NCBI GenBank assembly: GCA_018417955.1
Contig: JACTVC010000014.1
Location: forward strand, 124,001-188,000
Reading direction: 5' to 3'
Length of the DNA: 64,000 bases
Origin: Laccaria trichodermophora
Lineage: Eukaryota > Basidiomycota > Agaricomycetes > Agaricales > Hydnangiaceae
In this document: positions 12,300 through 24,469 of the stretch, piece after piece
Layout of the letters: the number at the start of each line of letters is the position of its first letter
Position numbering within the stretch: the first letter of the stretch is position 1
The notes under the pieces: generated by a model
What the model was told of the DNA's origin: nothing
The model's database searches: none
Seen by the model: the letters and a program-made list of their open reading frames with translations, nothing else
Translations under genes and position numbers: made by a program

Positions 12300-14110
12300 T
12301 CTCACGACGACCATCCATTCACCAGAGGTGCGCGAACCGCCACTGATCGCAATGGCACACAACGATATAGAGCAAGGGGCGCCCGAGGAGGAGGTCGCTG
12401 CTTTTTAGCTGCTTGAGGAATTCAATGGGCCAAGTAGAAACGATGGTATGTCAGGAATCTTGACTTACACGGATTCTCTTACGTTTGCTTTACTTCAGCT
12501 GGCCAACCATTTGACTATGTGAATCTATGGACAGCGAAGACGATCTCTCTCGAAAACCCCCGTGCGTATAAGTAATATGGACAATGGGGCCTGGTTCGTT
12601 GCCGCCTGACATCAGGACATCCTGGGTCGAATAACATTAGTTTCCGCAGTGGCCTCTAATTCTTTCGCCAGTACTCTGGCGACTGGCTAGCCTGTTTGGC
12701 AAATCGAGAGCCAGAATGAGATATTGAGTTGGTGGATTCGTTATTTGGGCAATGCTTGAGAAGCGCAGGTGGGTTTTGTCAGCTACTTTGGAACGAGGAC
12801 GCTGATCGATGATCATCCATCCTTAAAGCAACGCAGAAGTTCATATGGGCTCTAGTTCATCAAAGTCAAGTTATCAGGCTGTCCCCCTTCCATCGTTCAT
12901 CCTTGCGATGATCAACACTGCCGACATGTGTGCCGCTTACCCTTTCTACGACAACTGGTCCTTATGCTTCAAAACCGAAGCGTAACGTATTGATCGACAG
13001 TTTTCATCGTGAACTCTGCGTCAAGGAAGAGAACAACTCAAAGAGACATTGGTTCTGTATATTCCATATGTATGTCTATATACCATGCCCTGTGGTGTTG
13101 ACTGACATGTTGGGCACAGCACATAATCAATGTTATTCTGAGCTCAAAGTTCTACCAAACCCAACGAGAGATAAGGTATAAAAGAACCCTGCGAGCCTCT
13201 GTGGAATTCTGTTGAACAATGGAGTCAGTGTCCGCGCTCGTCTCATCGGATTAGGCCACATCTTAATCGACGTTCAGAAGGTCAAAGACGACTGGAAGAC
13301 AACTAGATGTACGTAACCGCAGCCCACTCTGTCTCCTTATCTGAAATACTAAGGTTCCTTTCTTAGTCTGGGATCGCCCAAACCACGCTCAGACCCCCCG
13401 GCTACCTCGCCTGCGGCCTGCCCCTCCCGCCTCGAAAAGCTCATACCGTTCTTCAAAATCGGTTGCTAAACCTAAGGGGAAGGCCAATGCCTTCGCGGAA
13501 ATTGATCTGGGTCGGGAACATCTCAATTTCTGTATCAGGGTAAGTCTGATATCGGCCGGTATGCCTGGACAAGGCGACTAACCATTCCCTCAAAAGATGA
13601 ACAAAGCTGATGGGGACGAACACTGCTGGGAATGGGGAGGTTTCTCTGTCCATGTTGTACGGATATAGGAAAGGAGGAAAAGATGTAATGCTTTCATATA
13701 CATTTTCTTTCTGAAGAGTGCTGAATGAAACACAGGTGTTGCATTATCAAAGGAGTCCGGACTTGAGAAGCACTTACAACGCTCATGGAGCCTATAGGCG
13801 ACAGAAGCAAAGGCGGGTACGTATCAAGCGCTTGTTCGGTGCATTATTTGGCGCCTGTGGTTGGGAGGGATGCGGTTGTAGAGCGAGGAGTGTAGTTTCT
13901 CCGCTGTGGCACTTCCACCGTCTTTGACTTCTTCTTACCTTTTTCGTTTCTCATCTACGTACTTCAATATCCCCGCTGATGTATTCTCAGGATTGGCATT
14001 TACCGCGCAGTCGAATCCCCCGACTACCTCCACGTAACCACAACATATTTAAGCGCCCATCAGCTTTACACTCCGGGCTCGCGAACCACATGTACTGCTT
14101 TCGGGTCTGT
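12300..14110 (+). pseudogene. F-box gene relic B
   Basis: The start ATG (12352) and MAHNDIEQGAPEEEVAAF match the intact N-terminus. They are followed by a TAG stop where the parent has Gln. The F-box stretch is largely deleted around 12620. The downstream parts at 13230-13300 (RARLIGLGHILIDVQKV-like), 13720-13900 (NETQVLHY) and 14000-14100 are present and collinear with the parent. Clearly a pseudogene. Confidence 0.75.
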
Positions 14111-14211
14111 GAGGAAGGCCCTTCAGCCCCCCTCTGATAAGCGCCCTCAGAAGATGTCCGCAGAAATTTAGGATCAAAGGCAAGAGATTCCTGTGTTTCA
14201 CTGCCAGATTT

Positions 14212-14283
14212 TTCATCCTTTGGCTTACGGAAACGAACAGGAAATGGTTCCGCGCAGGGCTATGGGAAGCGGCTTGCCGGAGA
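14212..14283. promoter_or_regulatory. upstream motif shared with 55380-55466
   Basis: A stretch ending TTCCGCGCAGGGCTATGG and then AAGCGGCTTGCCGGAGAAT lies 59 bp before the start of the repeat-exon gene at 14342. A near-identical block occurs at about 55380-55466, upstream of another gene. The shared part is about 70 bp with a few substitutions and a small indel. It could be a shared promoter or 5'-UTR block, or the footprint of a short dispersed repeat. Confidence 0.5.
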
Positions 14284-14341
14284 ATTTCAACTACAAAAAC
14301 AACAAGCTTCGTCTTCCTTCCCAACTTCCATCTCGTCTACG

Positions 14342-16517
14342 ATGTCAAACCATCCCAAAGATTCTTCATTGAAACCGTTGTCTAGTCTCAAGAAAGCGTC
14401 CGCAAGCTTGCACTCGCCGAAACCTCAATCCCCAAACGATAGTACTGGTGCAGCCCACTCCAGTCCTGTCTCGCCCGTTATGAGGACTCCATCCAAGGCT
14501 ATCCACGCGGCGGATGCGGGAATGGTTGTCGCTGGTGGGATACCTGACAACGCTTTTGCGCAACAAGTCAATGTTAATCCTCACATTGTAGGCGACCACG
14601 GTGCACACCAGAAAGTGTCCGCAAGATTGGATTCGCCGAAACCTCATACCCCAAACAATAGCACTGGTGCAGCCCACTCCAATTCCGTCTCGCCCGTCAT
14701 GAGGACTCCATCCAAGGCCATCTACGTGGCGAATGCGGGAATGGCTGTCGCTGGTGAGATTCCTGACAACCCTTTTTCAATATTGATCCTCATCTAATTC
14801 AACATTGTAGGCGACCACGCTGCACACCAGAAAGTGTTCACAAGATTGCCTCTGCCAAAACCTCATTCCCCAAACGATAGCACTGGTACAGCCCACTCCA
14901 ATTCTGTCTCGCCTGTCACAGGGACTCCATCTGAGGCCAACCATATGGTGAATGCAGGAATGTCCGTCGCTGGTGAGATACCTGACAACCCTTTTGCGCA
15001 TTAAGTCGATCGTCATTTAATCAAACATTATAGGCCACCATGCTGGACACCAGTCACATGAGGCTGTCCAGCCCTTGCAACATCCTTTCCCAGTCTCGAC
15101 TGGTCTGTTATGCTTGAAAGTCTGCTTTTCAAAATTACTGATGACTCTGACGTAGGCCACCTGAAATCTGACTCACACACCTTACCTGCACCTCCATCCA
15201 ACCTTCCTATTATGGATCCAGGGTTAAAGTCAGCCGGTAAATTCCACAATATATTCTTATGGTGTATTATCAAATGCAAGCTCACCATACAGATCATTCA
15301 ACTAATGCTGGAACTGGTGTTATGAACAATTTTGAGAGGGCTCAAAATGTAAATACTGGCGACAACCGAGGTAGGTTAATTTGGACAATCTCATGTTTGA
15401 AACTTTCGCCTGAATTTCAATAGGTGTTATCATTCAAGAAACCTTTAATGAAAATATTGGTGTTGATGGTCTGGCAGCCGAAATTGAGGAAGAACTAGAG
15501 CATCATCATGGGTATGAGAAACAAGGGAGTGAGAGGGGTGACAAGGCAGAGAGTGAGAGGAATGACAAGGAAGAGAGTGGGAGGCACGACAAGGAAAAGA
15601 GTGTGGGGAATGACAATGAAGAGAGTGCGGGCAACGAAGAGAGTCAGAGCGTGGGGAATGACAATGAAGAGAGCGAGATGAATGGAGAGAGTGCAAGGAT
15701 TGACAAGGAAGAGAGTGCGGGGAATGACGGGGAAGAGAATGAGAGCGATGAAGAGAATGCAGGGAATGACAAGGAAGAGAGTGCAGGGGATAATCATAAG
15801 GAGGAGAGTGCGGGCAATGAAGAGAGCGAGAGCGTGAAGAGTGACAAGGAAGAGAGCGAGATAAATGGAGAGAATGCAGGGATTGACAAGGAAGAGAGTG
15901 CGAGAAATGATGGGGAAGAGAGTGAGAGGGATGAAGAGAATGCAGGGAATGACAAGGAAGAGAGTGCGGGGGATGATAAGGAGGAGAGTGAGATGGATGA
16001 AGAGGGTGAGAAGGATGACGAGAGGGAGAGAGATGACAAGGAAGAGCGTGAGAGGGAGAGGGATGAAGAGAGTGCAGGGAATGAAGAGGAAGAGAGTGTG
16101 GGGACTGACATGGAAGAGAATGAGAGGGACGAAAAGGGTCAGAGAAATGAAGAGAGGGCAAAGGAAGAGAGTACAGGGACCGAGAGTGAAAGGGACGAAG
16201 ACGGTGAGAGGGACGAAGACGGTGAGAGGGATGAAGACGGTGAGAGGGATGAAGACGGTGAGAGGGATGATGAGGGTGAGAGGGATGACGAGGGTGAGAG
16301 GGATGACAACGAAGAGAGCGCACGGAATGACGACGAAGAGAGGGATGACAACGAAGAGAGTGCATGGAATGACAACGAAGAGAGGGATGACAACGAAGAG
16401 AGTGCATGGAATGACAACGAAGAGAGGGATGACAACGAAGAGAGCGCATGGAATGACAACGAAGAGAGGGATGACAACGAAGAGAGCACAGGGAATGACG
16501 AGGAAGAGGAGCAATGA
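14342..16517 (+). CDS. repeat-exon protein with acidic tail (612 aa, unknown function)
   Basis: Seven exons close in one frame: 14342-14534, 14592-14753, 14811-14972, 15034-15102, 15156-15236, 15293-15370 and 15424-16517. All six introns are 53-61 nt and all are phase 1, splitting a glycine codon or its equivalent. Exons 2 and 3 are both 162 nt and, with the end of exon 1, encode three copies of a Ser/Pro-rich unit (SPVMRTPSKAI, AGM.VAG, DH.AHQKV). The last exon encodes about 300 residues of highly acidic low-complexity repeats (NDKEESAGND, ERDEDG, ERDDNEESAWNDN). No known domain, signal peptide or membrane segment is visible; disorder is likely. The function is unknown. Confidence 0.75.
14380..15033 (+). 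repeat. three tandem exon-plus-intron units
   Basis: A unit of about 220 bp, made of coding sequence plus the following 57-61 nt intron, is repeated three times. Intron donors are at 14535, 14754 and 14973, and the acceptors end at 14591, 14810 and 15033. Both the coding part and the introns are similar between units (GTGRGATWCCTGACAACSC at the 5' end of each intron), so exon and intron were duplicated together. Confidence 0.8.
15520..16515 (+). repeat. 1-kb purine-rich minisatellite coding an acidic tail
   Basis: Nearly a kilobase on the plus strand is GA-rich with units such as GATGACAACGAAGAGAG (about 42 bp higher-order unit at 16300-16495) and GAGAGGGATGAAGACGGT. Because of the bias, two other frames per strand are also open over most of the length. 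The plus frame is chosen as coding because it is the continuation of six upstream exons. Confidence 0.85.
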
Positions 16518-16815
16518 AGGACTGCCACTGCCACTGGACTGGGAGTGTTACAGATTGGTTACAGACTCTCGAACACTTTCATAAATGCGGACATTTACAC
16601 ATTCCTAAGACATATGTAGACCATACTGGACAGTTCTACATATGCATTCCATGACCTATTCCATTTCTGAATCATCTTTTATTTCTTTTGACTTGCTCCA
16701 GTCATACGACTCAGCCAGCCATAGGAGAAAAATATCTATGAATACACAGATTACAATCCAGAACAACAGCCGACAGCGGGTAAGAGAGGAATCATCAAAA
16801 TTCAACGTAGCATAA

Positions 16816-19675
16816 TCAAAGAGAGCCCTCAGCACGCTGCACCTCCGGCAAGTCCACAGCAGACCGCAAGATCGTCTGCACCTGTACCCAATCCCGGCGA
16901 ACCAACGGCGCCTCGACCTGGTGTCTACATGCATCACACACAAATCAAGTCCAACATCAGCACCCAGCAGTAACATACAAAAAGACACAACTCACGCATC
17001 ACGTAAATGGGGCACCAACGCCTTAAGCGTCCGCAATCGGGTAACACCCGTTTCAGGACAACGCAAACACAAGCAGTCCGCAATCTCACGGAATACGGCT
17101 GGTTTGCGTGCAGTTCGTTCCGTCGTGATGACGTAGAGGTAGTCGAGGTTTTCAATTGGGCGTCGGATTTCGTGCCTTTGTAGAGCAAAGAAGAAGAACG
17201 TCAGCGCGAGATCAAGGACAAGGATAAGGGAGTAAGGCGGCTGGGGGAAAGGCACGTACGCAGATTTACAATGATCAATCGCCCCCTTCCTATCCACCGG
17301 CGCCAAATAATGCACCGAACAATGCGCACACGTCCACGATTTATCCTTGATATACGGATCGAACTCTTCCCTCCTCACCACGTCCGCTTTTGCTTGGTCC
17401 GTTAAGAGGCTCCAAAGGGGCCGGGAATGCCTTTGGTGGTCGGATTCTTTTTCCATGTAATGTAACACCTGTATTTCATTCAGCACCGCTCAAAGGGAGG
17501 AAAGAAGAGAAAGGAAACATACACACTCCCGCCACGTCAACGCCTTCCTCCCACCCTCCCCAGCACTCGCACTAGTACACCCCGCACAAACAAACCGTCC
17601 ATCATACCCATCCATCTCGCCCACCGTCGCCCTCCCCTTATCCCACCCAACAAGCTCAACCAACGCCCCGGCAGCCTCATACCCCCTCCTACTAAAATGC
17701 AACCTCTTATCCCAATGCGTCTGCAGCGCCCCACAACGCAGATGCGGGCCTGCGCCGTCCCACCCTATCAAACACCTCCCCGCGCGTACGGAGCTTATCG
17801 TCGAGCCGAGGCAGGTGAATACGGAGGTGGCGAGGTTTAGGAGGTGGAGATCCGGTTCCTCGGGTTCTCCGGGTGGTGGGGAGTCAATGGACATGGCGTC
17901 GCCTGTGAGGTCGTGGCAGGGCGTGGCATCATCAACACGCCTCGAACCAGGCAACAGCCCCGCCAACTGCCTCATCTTCTCCCTCGTCCACTCCTCCACG
18001 GCCCCAGGCAACGTCCTCATCGCATCCTTAACACCCTCGTCGTCAGCACTCAACAGCTCGTCTCCTTCCCTCTCAATCAACTTCCTCAGCATATCAAACT
18101 CGCAGACTGTGTATAGAGGTGGGTGGTACGACCACGTTGAAGGGTGCGTTTCGTCTTTCTTGTATTGGTTGTATTGGTCTTTAATGAATGAGATGCGGGC
18201 GCGGATGAGTTGCTTGCGAGCTTTTTCGAGTCGGGCGAGGCGGGCGAGGTGGATGGCGGGTTCGAGTTGGGGTTTTAGGTAGTCCCAGACTGTAGTGGTT
18301 GGTACTCAACGGATGGAAGGGAGGAGGAGAAGGGGGTACGTACTCCTAGTTGGTAAAGACGATTTCAGATCCTTGATCTCATCCAGTACATCTTCATCGA
18401 ATTGAGCTTTTTGGACGTCGATTAGGGTGTGCCCTGATCGGACGAGACGAGCGTAAACCCTAATTCCATGTCGTTTATCAAGATTAATTTGGATGGAAGA
18501 AGGGATGTACTGAACGCACCGTCGCATATTTCGCTGGTACCTCACCTCTCGTTGGGTTTGGTAAGCCTGCGCGATGCGTTGAGCCCAGCGGAATGTTTTC
18601 AGTACGTGCTATGTCCCGTGTATCAGTGATCATCGTATATGGCCAAGGGGAAACAAACATACCGAACGTATTGAATCAATGTCCAGATTTCTCTTCTTGT
18701 TGTGTTCCTCAGCGACTTTCTTGATGTCCGCAAAGTCCACGGTAAGAGACAACCGTAGATCAATACGCTTGGCTTCGTCTTTGAGGTATAGAGGCCAGTC
18801 GTCATCAAAAGTGCCATCGGGACACATGTCTGTACCAATTCAGGTGTTTGTTGCGAAGATCAGGAAAGGAATTATCACCCACTGATAACCTGACTTCGAC
18901 GAACTAGACTCCAAATTGACGAGCTTGGAAAAACGAGATCTCTTTGCTTGACTAGACTGGGGGATACGTGAGTGGTTATTTGACGTCGTCACGGAAAGCC
19001 CACCCACCAAAGACGCGCACATTTCCTGCACAAGCGATGGCGGAAAGTGAGGTTGGGAGGGGCACCCCCGTTTCCGCATTGCTTCAAGCATGGATGATCA
19101 GCATTCGTCGTCGTCGTTACTAAACTAAACTCACCTGACAGATCTGCTTCCCAAACAACAAATCCGCCCACTCAAGCTCCGAGATATCTTCTGGACATCT
19201 GGGAATCTCGTCCTCCCTCTCGTAGGCCGCCCGCCAGATTGAGCTGGAGCTAGGGCTGCGCAGGATGTTCTGGAAACTGCGGTTGGTGCGGCTGATGTGG
19301 TAGAGGTCTATTGGGTGTAGATGTTCAAATATCTGAATGGGTTAGGTGAATCCAGTGACAGATAGAGGTAGATATTGGGGTGAGAAGGCGAACCTCGTAC
19401 AAGACATCCAAGGGCACCGTGCATATCATACGTAAATCACAGTGGGATACCCTGGTTTTTGTGAGAGATCGTCTCCATTGTCCGTAGATCCACATAGCCA
19501 GATGGTTGACCACTAAACGAAGCGTAAGCCTAGAACTGGTCCCATACAAGTTCAAGTTGAACTCGGATTCAAGCTCACCGTCGTTCCTGTCCCTACGCTC
19601 ATCCAATTCCTCGTGCAGCTGAAAAGCAGCAAGCTCTTCCTCCGCTACCCTTTTCTCTGTATTGTCGTGTGCCAT
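16816..19675 (-). CDS. F-box protein, apparently intact module copy
   Basis: This multi-exon minus-strand gene starts with MAHDNTEKRVAEEELAAF at 19675. An F-box follows (TVPLDVLYE | IFEHLHPIDLYHISRTNRSF), split by an intron ending at about 19336. Next comes CPEDISELEWADLL with a CxxC...CxxC box (QCGNGG...RLCRKCARL) typical of Agaricomycete F-box proteins. Later exons encode DMCPDGTFDDDWPLYL, RSGHTLIDVQKAQFDED, a long helical/charged region (about 18290-17540), a CAHC...C cluster and a C-terminus ending EVQRAEGSL. The splice between the CxxC exon and the next exon (about 19010) is ambiguous. F-box proteins recruit substrates to SCF ubiquitin ligases; the substrate is unknown. Three relics of this gene lie at 3.4, 8.6 and 12.3 kb. 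Confidence 0.75.
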
Positions 19676-19852
19676 CGTGTCCGGTGGTGGCTCGCTTCTT
19701 CAAACAAATCAGGTGCTGTGGGGTGCAGGGGACGTGTCACCGACTGTCAGAATTCAAAAAGAGCGGGGTTCCGATATGGAGGCTTTAAATAAGCCGCATT
19801 TTGAGGGGACGAGCGCCTACCTGTTATCGTGGTCTTTGGCGGCTTGTGGGTA

Positions 19853-20521
19853 CTATCAGTGACCAGGAGTTTGATATGCTTCAGGAGTTTGAAATCCCCG
19901 ATTTCCTCTCTTAATTTTGACACAGGCTTTCCAGTATTTTTTTCTGGACTAATTATGACTCTTACAAATATGAATATCAACCTTTTTTGCGCAACAACCG
20001 AGTCTGACGAGCTCAGGATTTTAAAAGGTGGTTTTCGGCGCATCAAAACCGTGATGTATGCAAATGATTTTCAAGATCTAATCCGATCCTTTGCATTAGG
20101 CTATCTAAAAATTTACAAGCATGTACTAGTAAACGACGCGACTTCAAATACAAAAAATAGAGCAGAAAGGTGAAGAACTACGCTTATAATCCAATGAATT
20201 TCGATTCTTTGTCTGCTGAGCGTGACAGACGTGATTTTGGGCTGCGTGGTTTTGAACCCTGACAGTCGCATCACCTATCAAAATTCTGACAGTTGGATGT
20301 GACTTGGACGTGACAGCCATTTCAATCTCCCGAAACAATCGACTTTGACGACCGGTAAGCCTCCGTCAGCTTCCACCACTGTTCAATAAAAAAACTAAAA
20401 ATATATTCATGTTCATGAGATACACATTCACCACCACACAAAATTTGGAGGCCTGGAGTGTAGCGGTTGTGGCATAATTCAGCCAAAGGTCAAATCGTTT
20501 CAAACTCCTGGTCACTGATAG
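19853..20521. mobile_element. Tc1/mariner-type MITE with TA target duplication
   Basis: Terminal inverted repeats of 22 bp (CTATCAGTGACCAGGAGTTT...) are perfect at 19853-19874 and 20500-20521. They are directly flanked by TA on each side (19851-19852 and 20522-20523). The 669-bp interior has no plausible transposase. It sits between the divergent F-box gene and gene X copy C. TA duplication plus short TIRs points to the Tc1/mariner group; no related autonomous copy is in the window. Confidence 0.8.
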
Positions 20522-20828
20522 TATGGTAATGGATTCCTGGCGACATCGTAGTGGTAAGAGACAAGATTTATTACTGCAAGCTTGGCCGTCGATCTCGCCG
20601 ACGAGTGCCTCTTGCATGGTTACCAACAACCATCGTCACCAACATTTCAATGGCCACCTTCACCAACGACCATCCCGCGATGGCTTTCGTATTCTTTCAA
20701 TTTCAACGTACTACGTCGGACGTCCAAGCCTAATGACGTTCCCTTGGGGCTTCTGTTTCATAGCTAGGCAAATATCGACCCGAGCACACTCATCGAACAC
20801 GAGCGACAATGAAAGCTGCGTAATGATA

Positions 20829-21930
20829 ATGGCCAGCAACGTGGATGGCACAATTGGCGGGCAAGATGGACAGATACGTAAGTCAGTCATTCTCGCGTAG
20901 GCGTTTGAAATCGATCTTTTTTTATCAGAACCTCCACCTGCACAACGTCCAAGTCTCTCCCGTCCTGCCGCACGCGTGTTTTATACGATCCTGGGGCCCA
21001 CCGATCGTCTGTTAGTAAGTAACGAGGGCGATACGATCCGCGGGAAGAGAGGCCTCGTCAACAGAACCGAGGATGATATATTGATAGCTGGAGGACAGGT
21101 AATTGATTTGGGAGTGTTCCTACACAACGTTGACGCCCTTCTTTTCAGCAGAGCCGGTCCCTGCCTAAACCTCACCCTTCCATGTACACACAACGTTGGA
21201 GTCGAGCAATTCACCGTTGGCTAGTGAACGACAAGTGGTAACACTCGAGTTCGTTTGCCGTGACGAGAGCTTCAAAGGATACAACAAGGTAATTTACATT
21301 CTCTTGCGTACATGACAAGCGACGTTGATGTATTTTTGCACAGAACCCTAACATACCCCACCTCCAGCTTCTGCCTTTCAATTACGTTGGCAACGTGTCT
21401 CGAGCAGGCCATTGTTGGACTGCGGGAGAAGTTGCTTGTGGGTGATACAATGTATCATCAGACGTGGAATCGCTGATGTACTTCTTTTTCCCTCAGCATC
21501 AACGGGCCATGTTGCGCAATTCGCAGCCTTTATCTATGTCCTTGCTCCCTTCATCAATATCTTGCCCAATCAGTCTGGATGTTCTTCAAGCAATCAGTTG
21601 ATTCTCAAGTTGGGAAGCAGAAGTATGCCGGGGAGGGAATTGGGCGTATGTAATGAGCTCAAAGTCAGCATCCCGGCTTTGAAGGATAAAACACACGTTG
21701 AACCTGACGGGAAACCTCGTTCCACGCCGCCAGCACACCTAGACGACGCTATGTAATCCCTCAAATCTGTCTCACAGATGAACAACCAAATTGTCAGAGT
21801 TGGCGAAGGAGATGGAGCACGAGAAAGCGTGCTTAGAGAAGATCAGCGGACTTCCCATGAGAGAGACATGAAGTTATTGAAGTATCGTATCGTACAAATG
21901 TCAAAAGGTGTATATAAATCTATTCTGCAG
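20829..21930 (+). pseudogene. gene X, copy C (best preserved, one frameshift)
   Basis: An ATG at 20829 opens MASNVDGTIGGQDGQ. A 50-nt intron then leads to an exon with PPPAQRPSLSRPAARVFYT and RGLVNRTEDD, another intron, and an exon with PLASERQVVTLEFVCRDE. Between the start of that exon and PLASERQ one base is missing relative to copy A (near 21190), so the frame breaks. Later pieces are ELKVSIPAL (about 21660) and MNNQIVRVGEGDGARESVL (about 21778). No known domain is recognised. The gene converges on MP2, mirroring the arrangement of copies A and B. Confidence 0.5.
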
Positions 21931-23954
21931 AATTTTCGGAGGTCTTGGTGCCACCCAATGAGCTAGTCTGCAAACTCGTTGGAACGGAATTCCCGATGAG
22001 CGTCTCAACACTTTCTCTGCCCTCCTCCCTTTGTACCATGAAGCTTGAAGGAGGCATCCTACGCCGTAACGGTATTGAATCCAAATATCTGCGCTGACGC
22101 GGACCGCTATCCCTCTTGACTTGCACTGAGCGCTGACCTGCTTCGTTTTGCTCGAGTATAAGCATTCCATCTTGGCGAATTTCTGTTCCAGGCTGCCAGG
22201 GGTCTGAAACACACCGTCCCTCTGGGTCGGAAAGGACTGCTCTTGTGTCCAACCAGAAGACAGCCATGGTCGGGTCCTCAACCCATGGGTGGCCACAATG
22301 ACTTTGAATATAAACGAAAAGCAAGCCTAGTGCTAACACCCAAAGATGCAGCGCTACCCAAAGGTATACTCTCCAGTAAATGATTTTGGAACGCAATGTT
22401 GGCAGGGCTATCTGCACAGTCGTGGTGGTTGGGTCAACATAAAGGTTCGAGGTCTCGAAGTCCGACAATGCTGCCCATGCAGCCTAATATGCCCGCGAAG
22501 TTAACTCGATGAAGAAGTTTCTGCGTGTCCCATAGTGTAAGGGAATAGCATATGTAGATAACATAAGATTGGTTCCAAGGATTGGTGATAGTCCCAGTGC
22601 ATCGGAAGTCAATGGATTTCCGATGAGTGAAAAGGGAGCGTCCTCTGCTCCCACGACATTTGGGGAAATGATTTTACAGTTTCGACTTCTGGATGCTCCA
22701 GCCCGGTACGATACATTTGCAATGGCAAAACAGGGCAAGATATCGGCCATAGACCCGTTCACGCCACCAAACAAGTTGATTTGGAAGCCCGGGTCGATCG
22801 TATAATTCTGTGGGCACACATGGATGTCGGACTGAGGAAGGCCGTGCGGAGGAAAATCATAAATCATGACGGCGAATAGTCGTGTTTCTGATATAGGCAT
22901 GTCCTGACGTCCCGGTCCTTCTCCCCACCGTCCGTCGGGTAAGAACCCACCAGTTACATTTGCAGTAAAAGGACTATACTCGCTCACTGTCTGATTAAGT
23001 AAGGGTATTTGTGTGTCCGTTAAGACCTGTTGGGGGTCTTGCACCCACTCGAAAGCATCGACGGCAAAGTAAGGCATCACAACTTCAGCCAGGGTGGAAT
23101 TGGTGGAAATGTATTGGGCTCCTTGGATAACACGCCGAAAAGTTGTGGAGGGATCAACTTCTGTGTTATTCAAAAGGGAGTCTGACTGGGGTATCCATGC
23201 GACGCTTGCAGAAGCCGAAGCCATTGACAAAACCGAAGACTGCCAACCGTCACCCCCGAATGCATTATTATAATTTAGAGTTCCGTTAGAGATTGTGAGT
23301 GGTATCCTTCCGGGTGTGCGTGTATTCGCGGCCTCCCAAATGAATGAGCCGGTTAAAACGGCGGAGAAATAATCGATGGCGAAAGTGGCGAAAAGGGTGA
23401 GGTATATGATCAGCATACTACTTTTCCGAGTAAAGTGGCGAGGTGCAGGCGGCCAGCTTGAAATCGCCTGTGATAGGCCTTTTGTTGAGATTCCCCCTCG
23501 CTCCATGGCCACGAAAATGCAGCGCCAAATGTAGCCTGTCGCCCACCATCCACCCGCGACACGTGTTGCTGTAGCTGCCACCGAGACAGTGGTTGTGATG
23601 TCGGACTGTAGAAGGACATGGGATGTCATCTGCGAAATAGAGCCATCGACTTCTCGATATTGAGGTCGACGAGCGTTGACGTTGAAATGGCGGCCATCTA
23701 GATAGCGGAGACAGGACATGGATACGAAAGCGATTAGAGCGAAGTGCAATGCGAAGGGCCAATACTTGGAAAGTTTGATGCTACAGTGTAAGGGTGATTA
23801 GCGTGGTATTGCAGTCAGAATATTGACTGGGATTATACCGCCATGTTGGTGTCGTTGACTGAGGAGAAGGACAGTCGGTACTTTGTTCAGTGTCTGTCTC
23901 GACGGGGAAATAATTGGTGCTAAGATGGGACTGTAGGCTGTGTTCATCATCCAT
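21920..23954 (-). pseudogene. membrane protein MP2 with a single internal TAG
   Basis: Exons 23839-23954 and 21920-23780 flank a 58-nt phase-2 intron at the same place as in MP1 and would encode about 658 residues. The whole family architecture is kept, including GWWATGYIWRCIFVAMERGG and VALHLWVLALGLLFVYIQ. One codon, 22484-22486, is TAG where MP1 and MP3 have CAG (TSRAY[Q]AAWA). The stop removes the last membrane segment and the C-terminal tail. The rest is well conserved, so the change is recent. Readthrough cannot be excluded. Confidence 0.8.
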
Positions 23955-24214
23955 TCTGGGCCGGTGTTTGGGCCCTGGGGCTTGCCCTCCTTCATTGACA
24001 AACGCCTTTAAATAGCTCTAATCCATGGTTAACGCTGTGCTTGAAACACGCTGTGCACCGCTGTCATCAAGGTTTGGCTCTCCTTGGCATCGATGGCGAT
24101 AGTGGAGGGGATGACAAATGTGGTGGAGAGGAGACTTGGATTCCTTGACAAATAGGCGGCAGTCTTTACGGCAATGCCAGATGCAAGGAGCCCATTCAGG
24201 CGAAAGATTTGTGA

Positions 24215-24463
24215 CAGCTAAATGCAAAACTCTAGACACCTCCGGAAATTTTCTGGTGTCCGCCTCGCTTTGTGCAAACAGCCGCATTTGGCTCAATAAT
24301 AACCTCAATTGGAGCGTGGAGCACTCCATTACATGACATATACCTGAGTTGGTGGAGGACTTGCGTCATTCGTGCTCGCTTCCTTCCTCAAATGGTTGTT
24401 TGCACAAAGCGAGGCGGAGTCAAGAGATTTCGGCGAGGTGTCTAGGGTTTTGCATTTAGCTGG
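24215..24463. repeat. inverted repeat, arms ~69 bp
   Basis: Arms 24215-24283 and 24395-24463 are imperfect reverse complements. Shared parts include CGCCTCGCTTTGTGCAAAC and CTAGACACCTC. The spacer is about 111 bp. It lies upstream of MP2 in the divergent-promoter region and could be a small foldback element. No protein is encoded. Confidence 0.6.
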
Positions 24464-24469
24464 AAAGAA

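Noticed and set aside
15445..16514. Two minus-strand open frames of over 330 codons
   Set aside because: They are antisense to the GA-rich acidic tail; openness follows from base bias. The plus frame continues six upstream exons.
22569..22805. Plus-strand frames over MP2, with equivalents over MP1 and MP3
   Set aside because: They are antisense shadows that recur because the paralogues share sequence.
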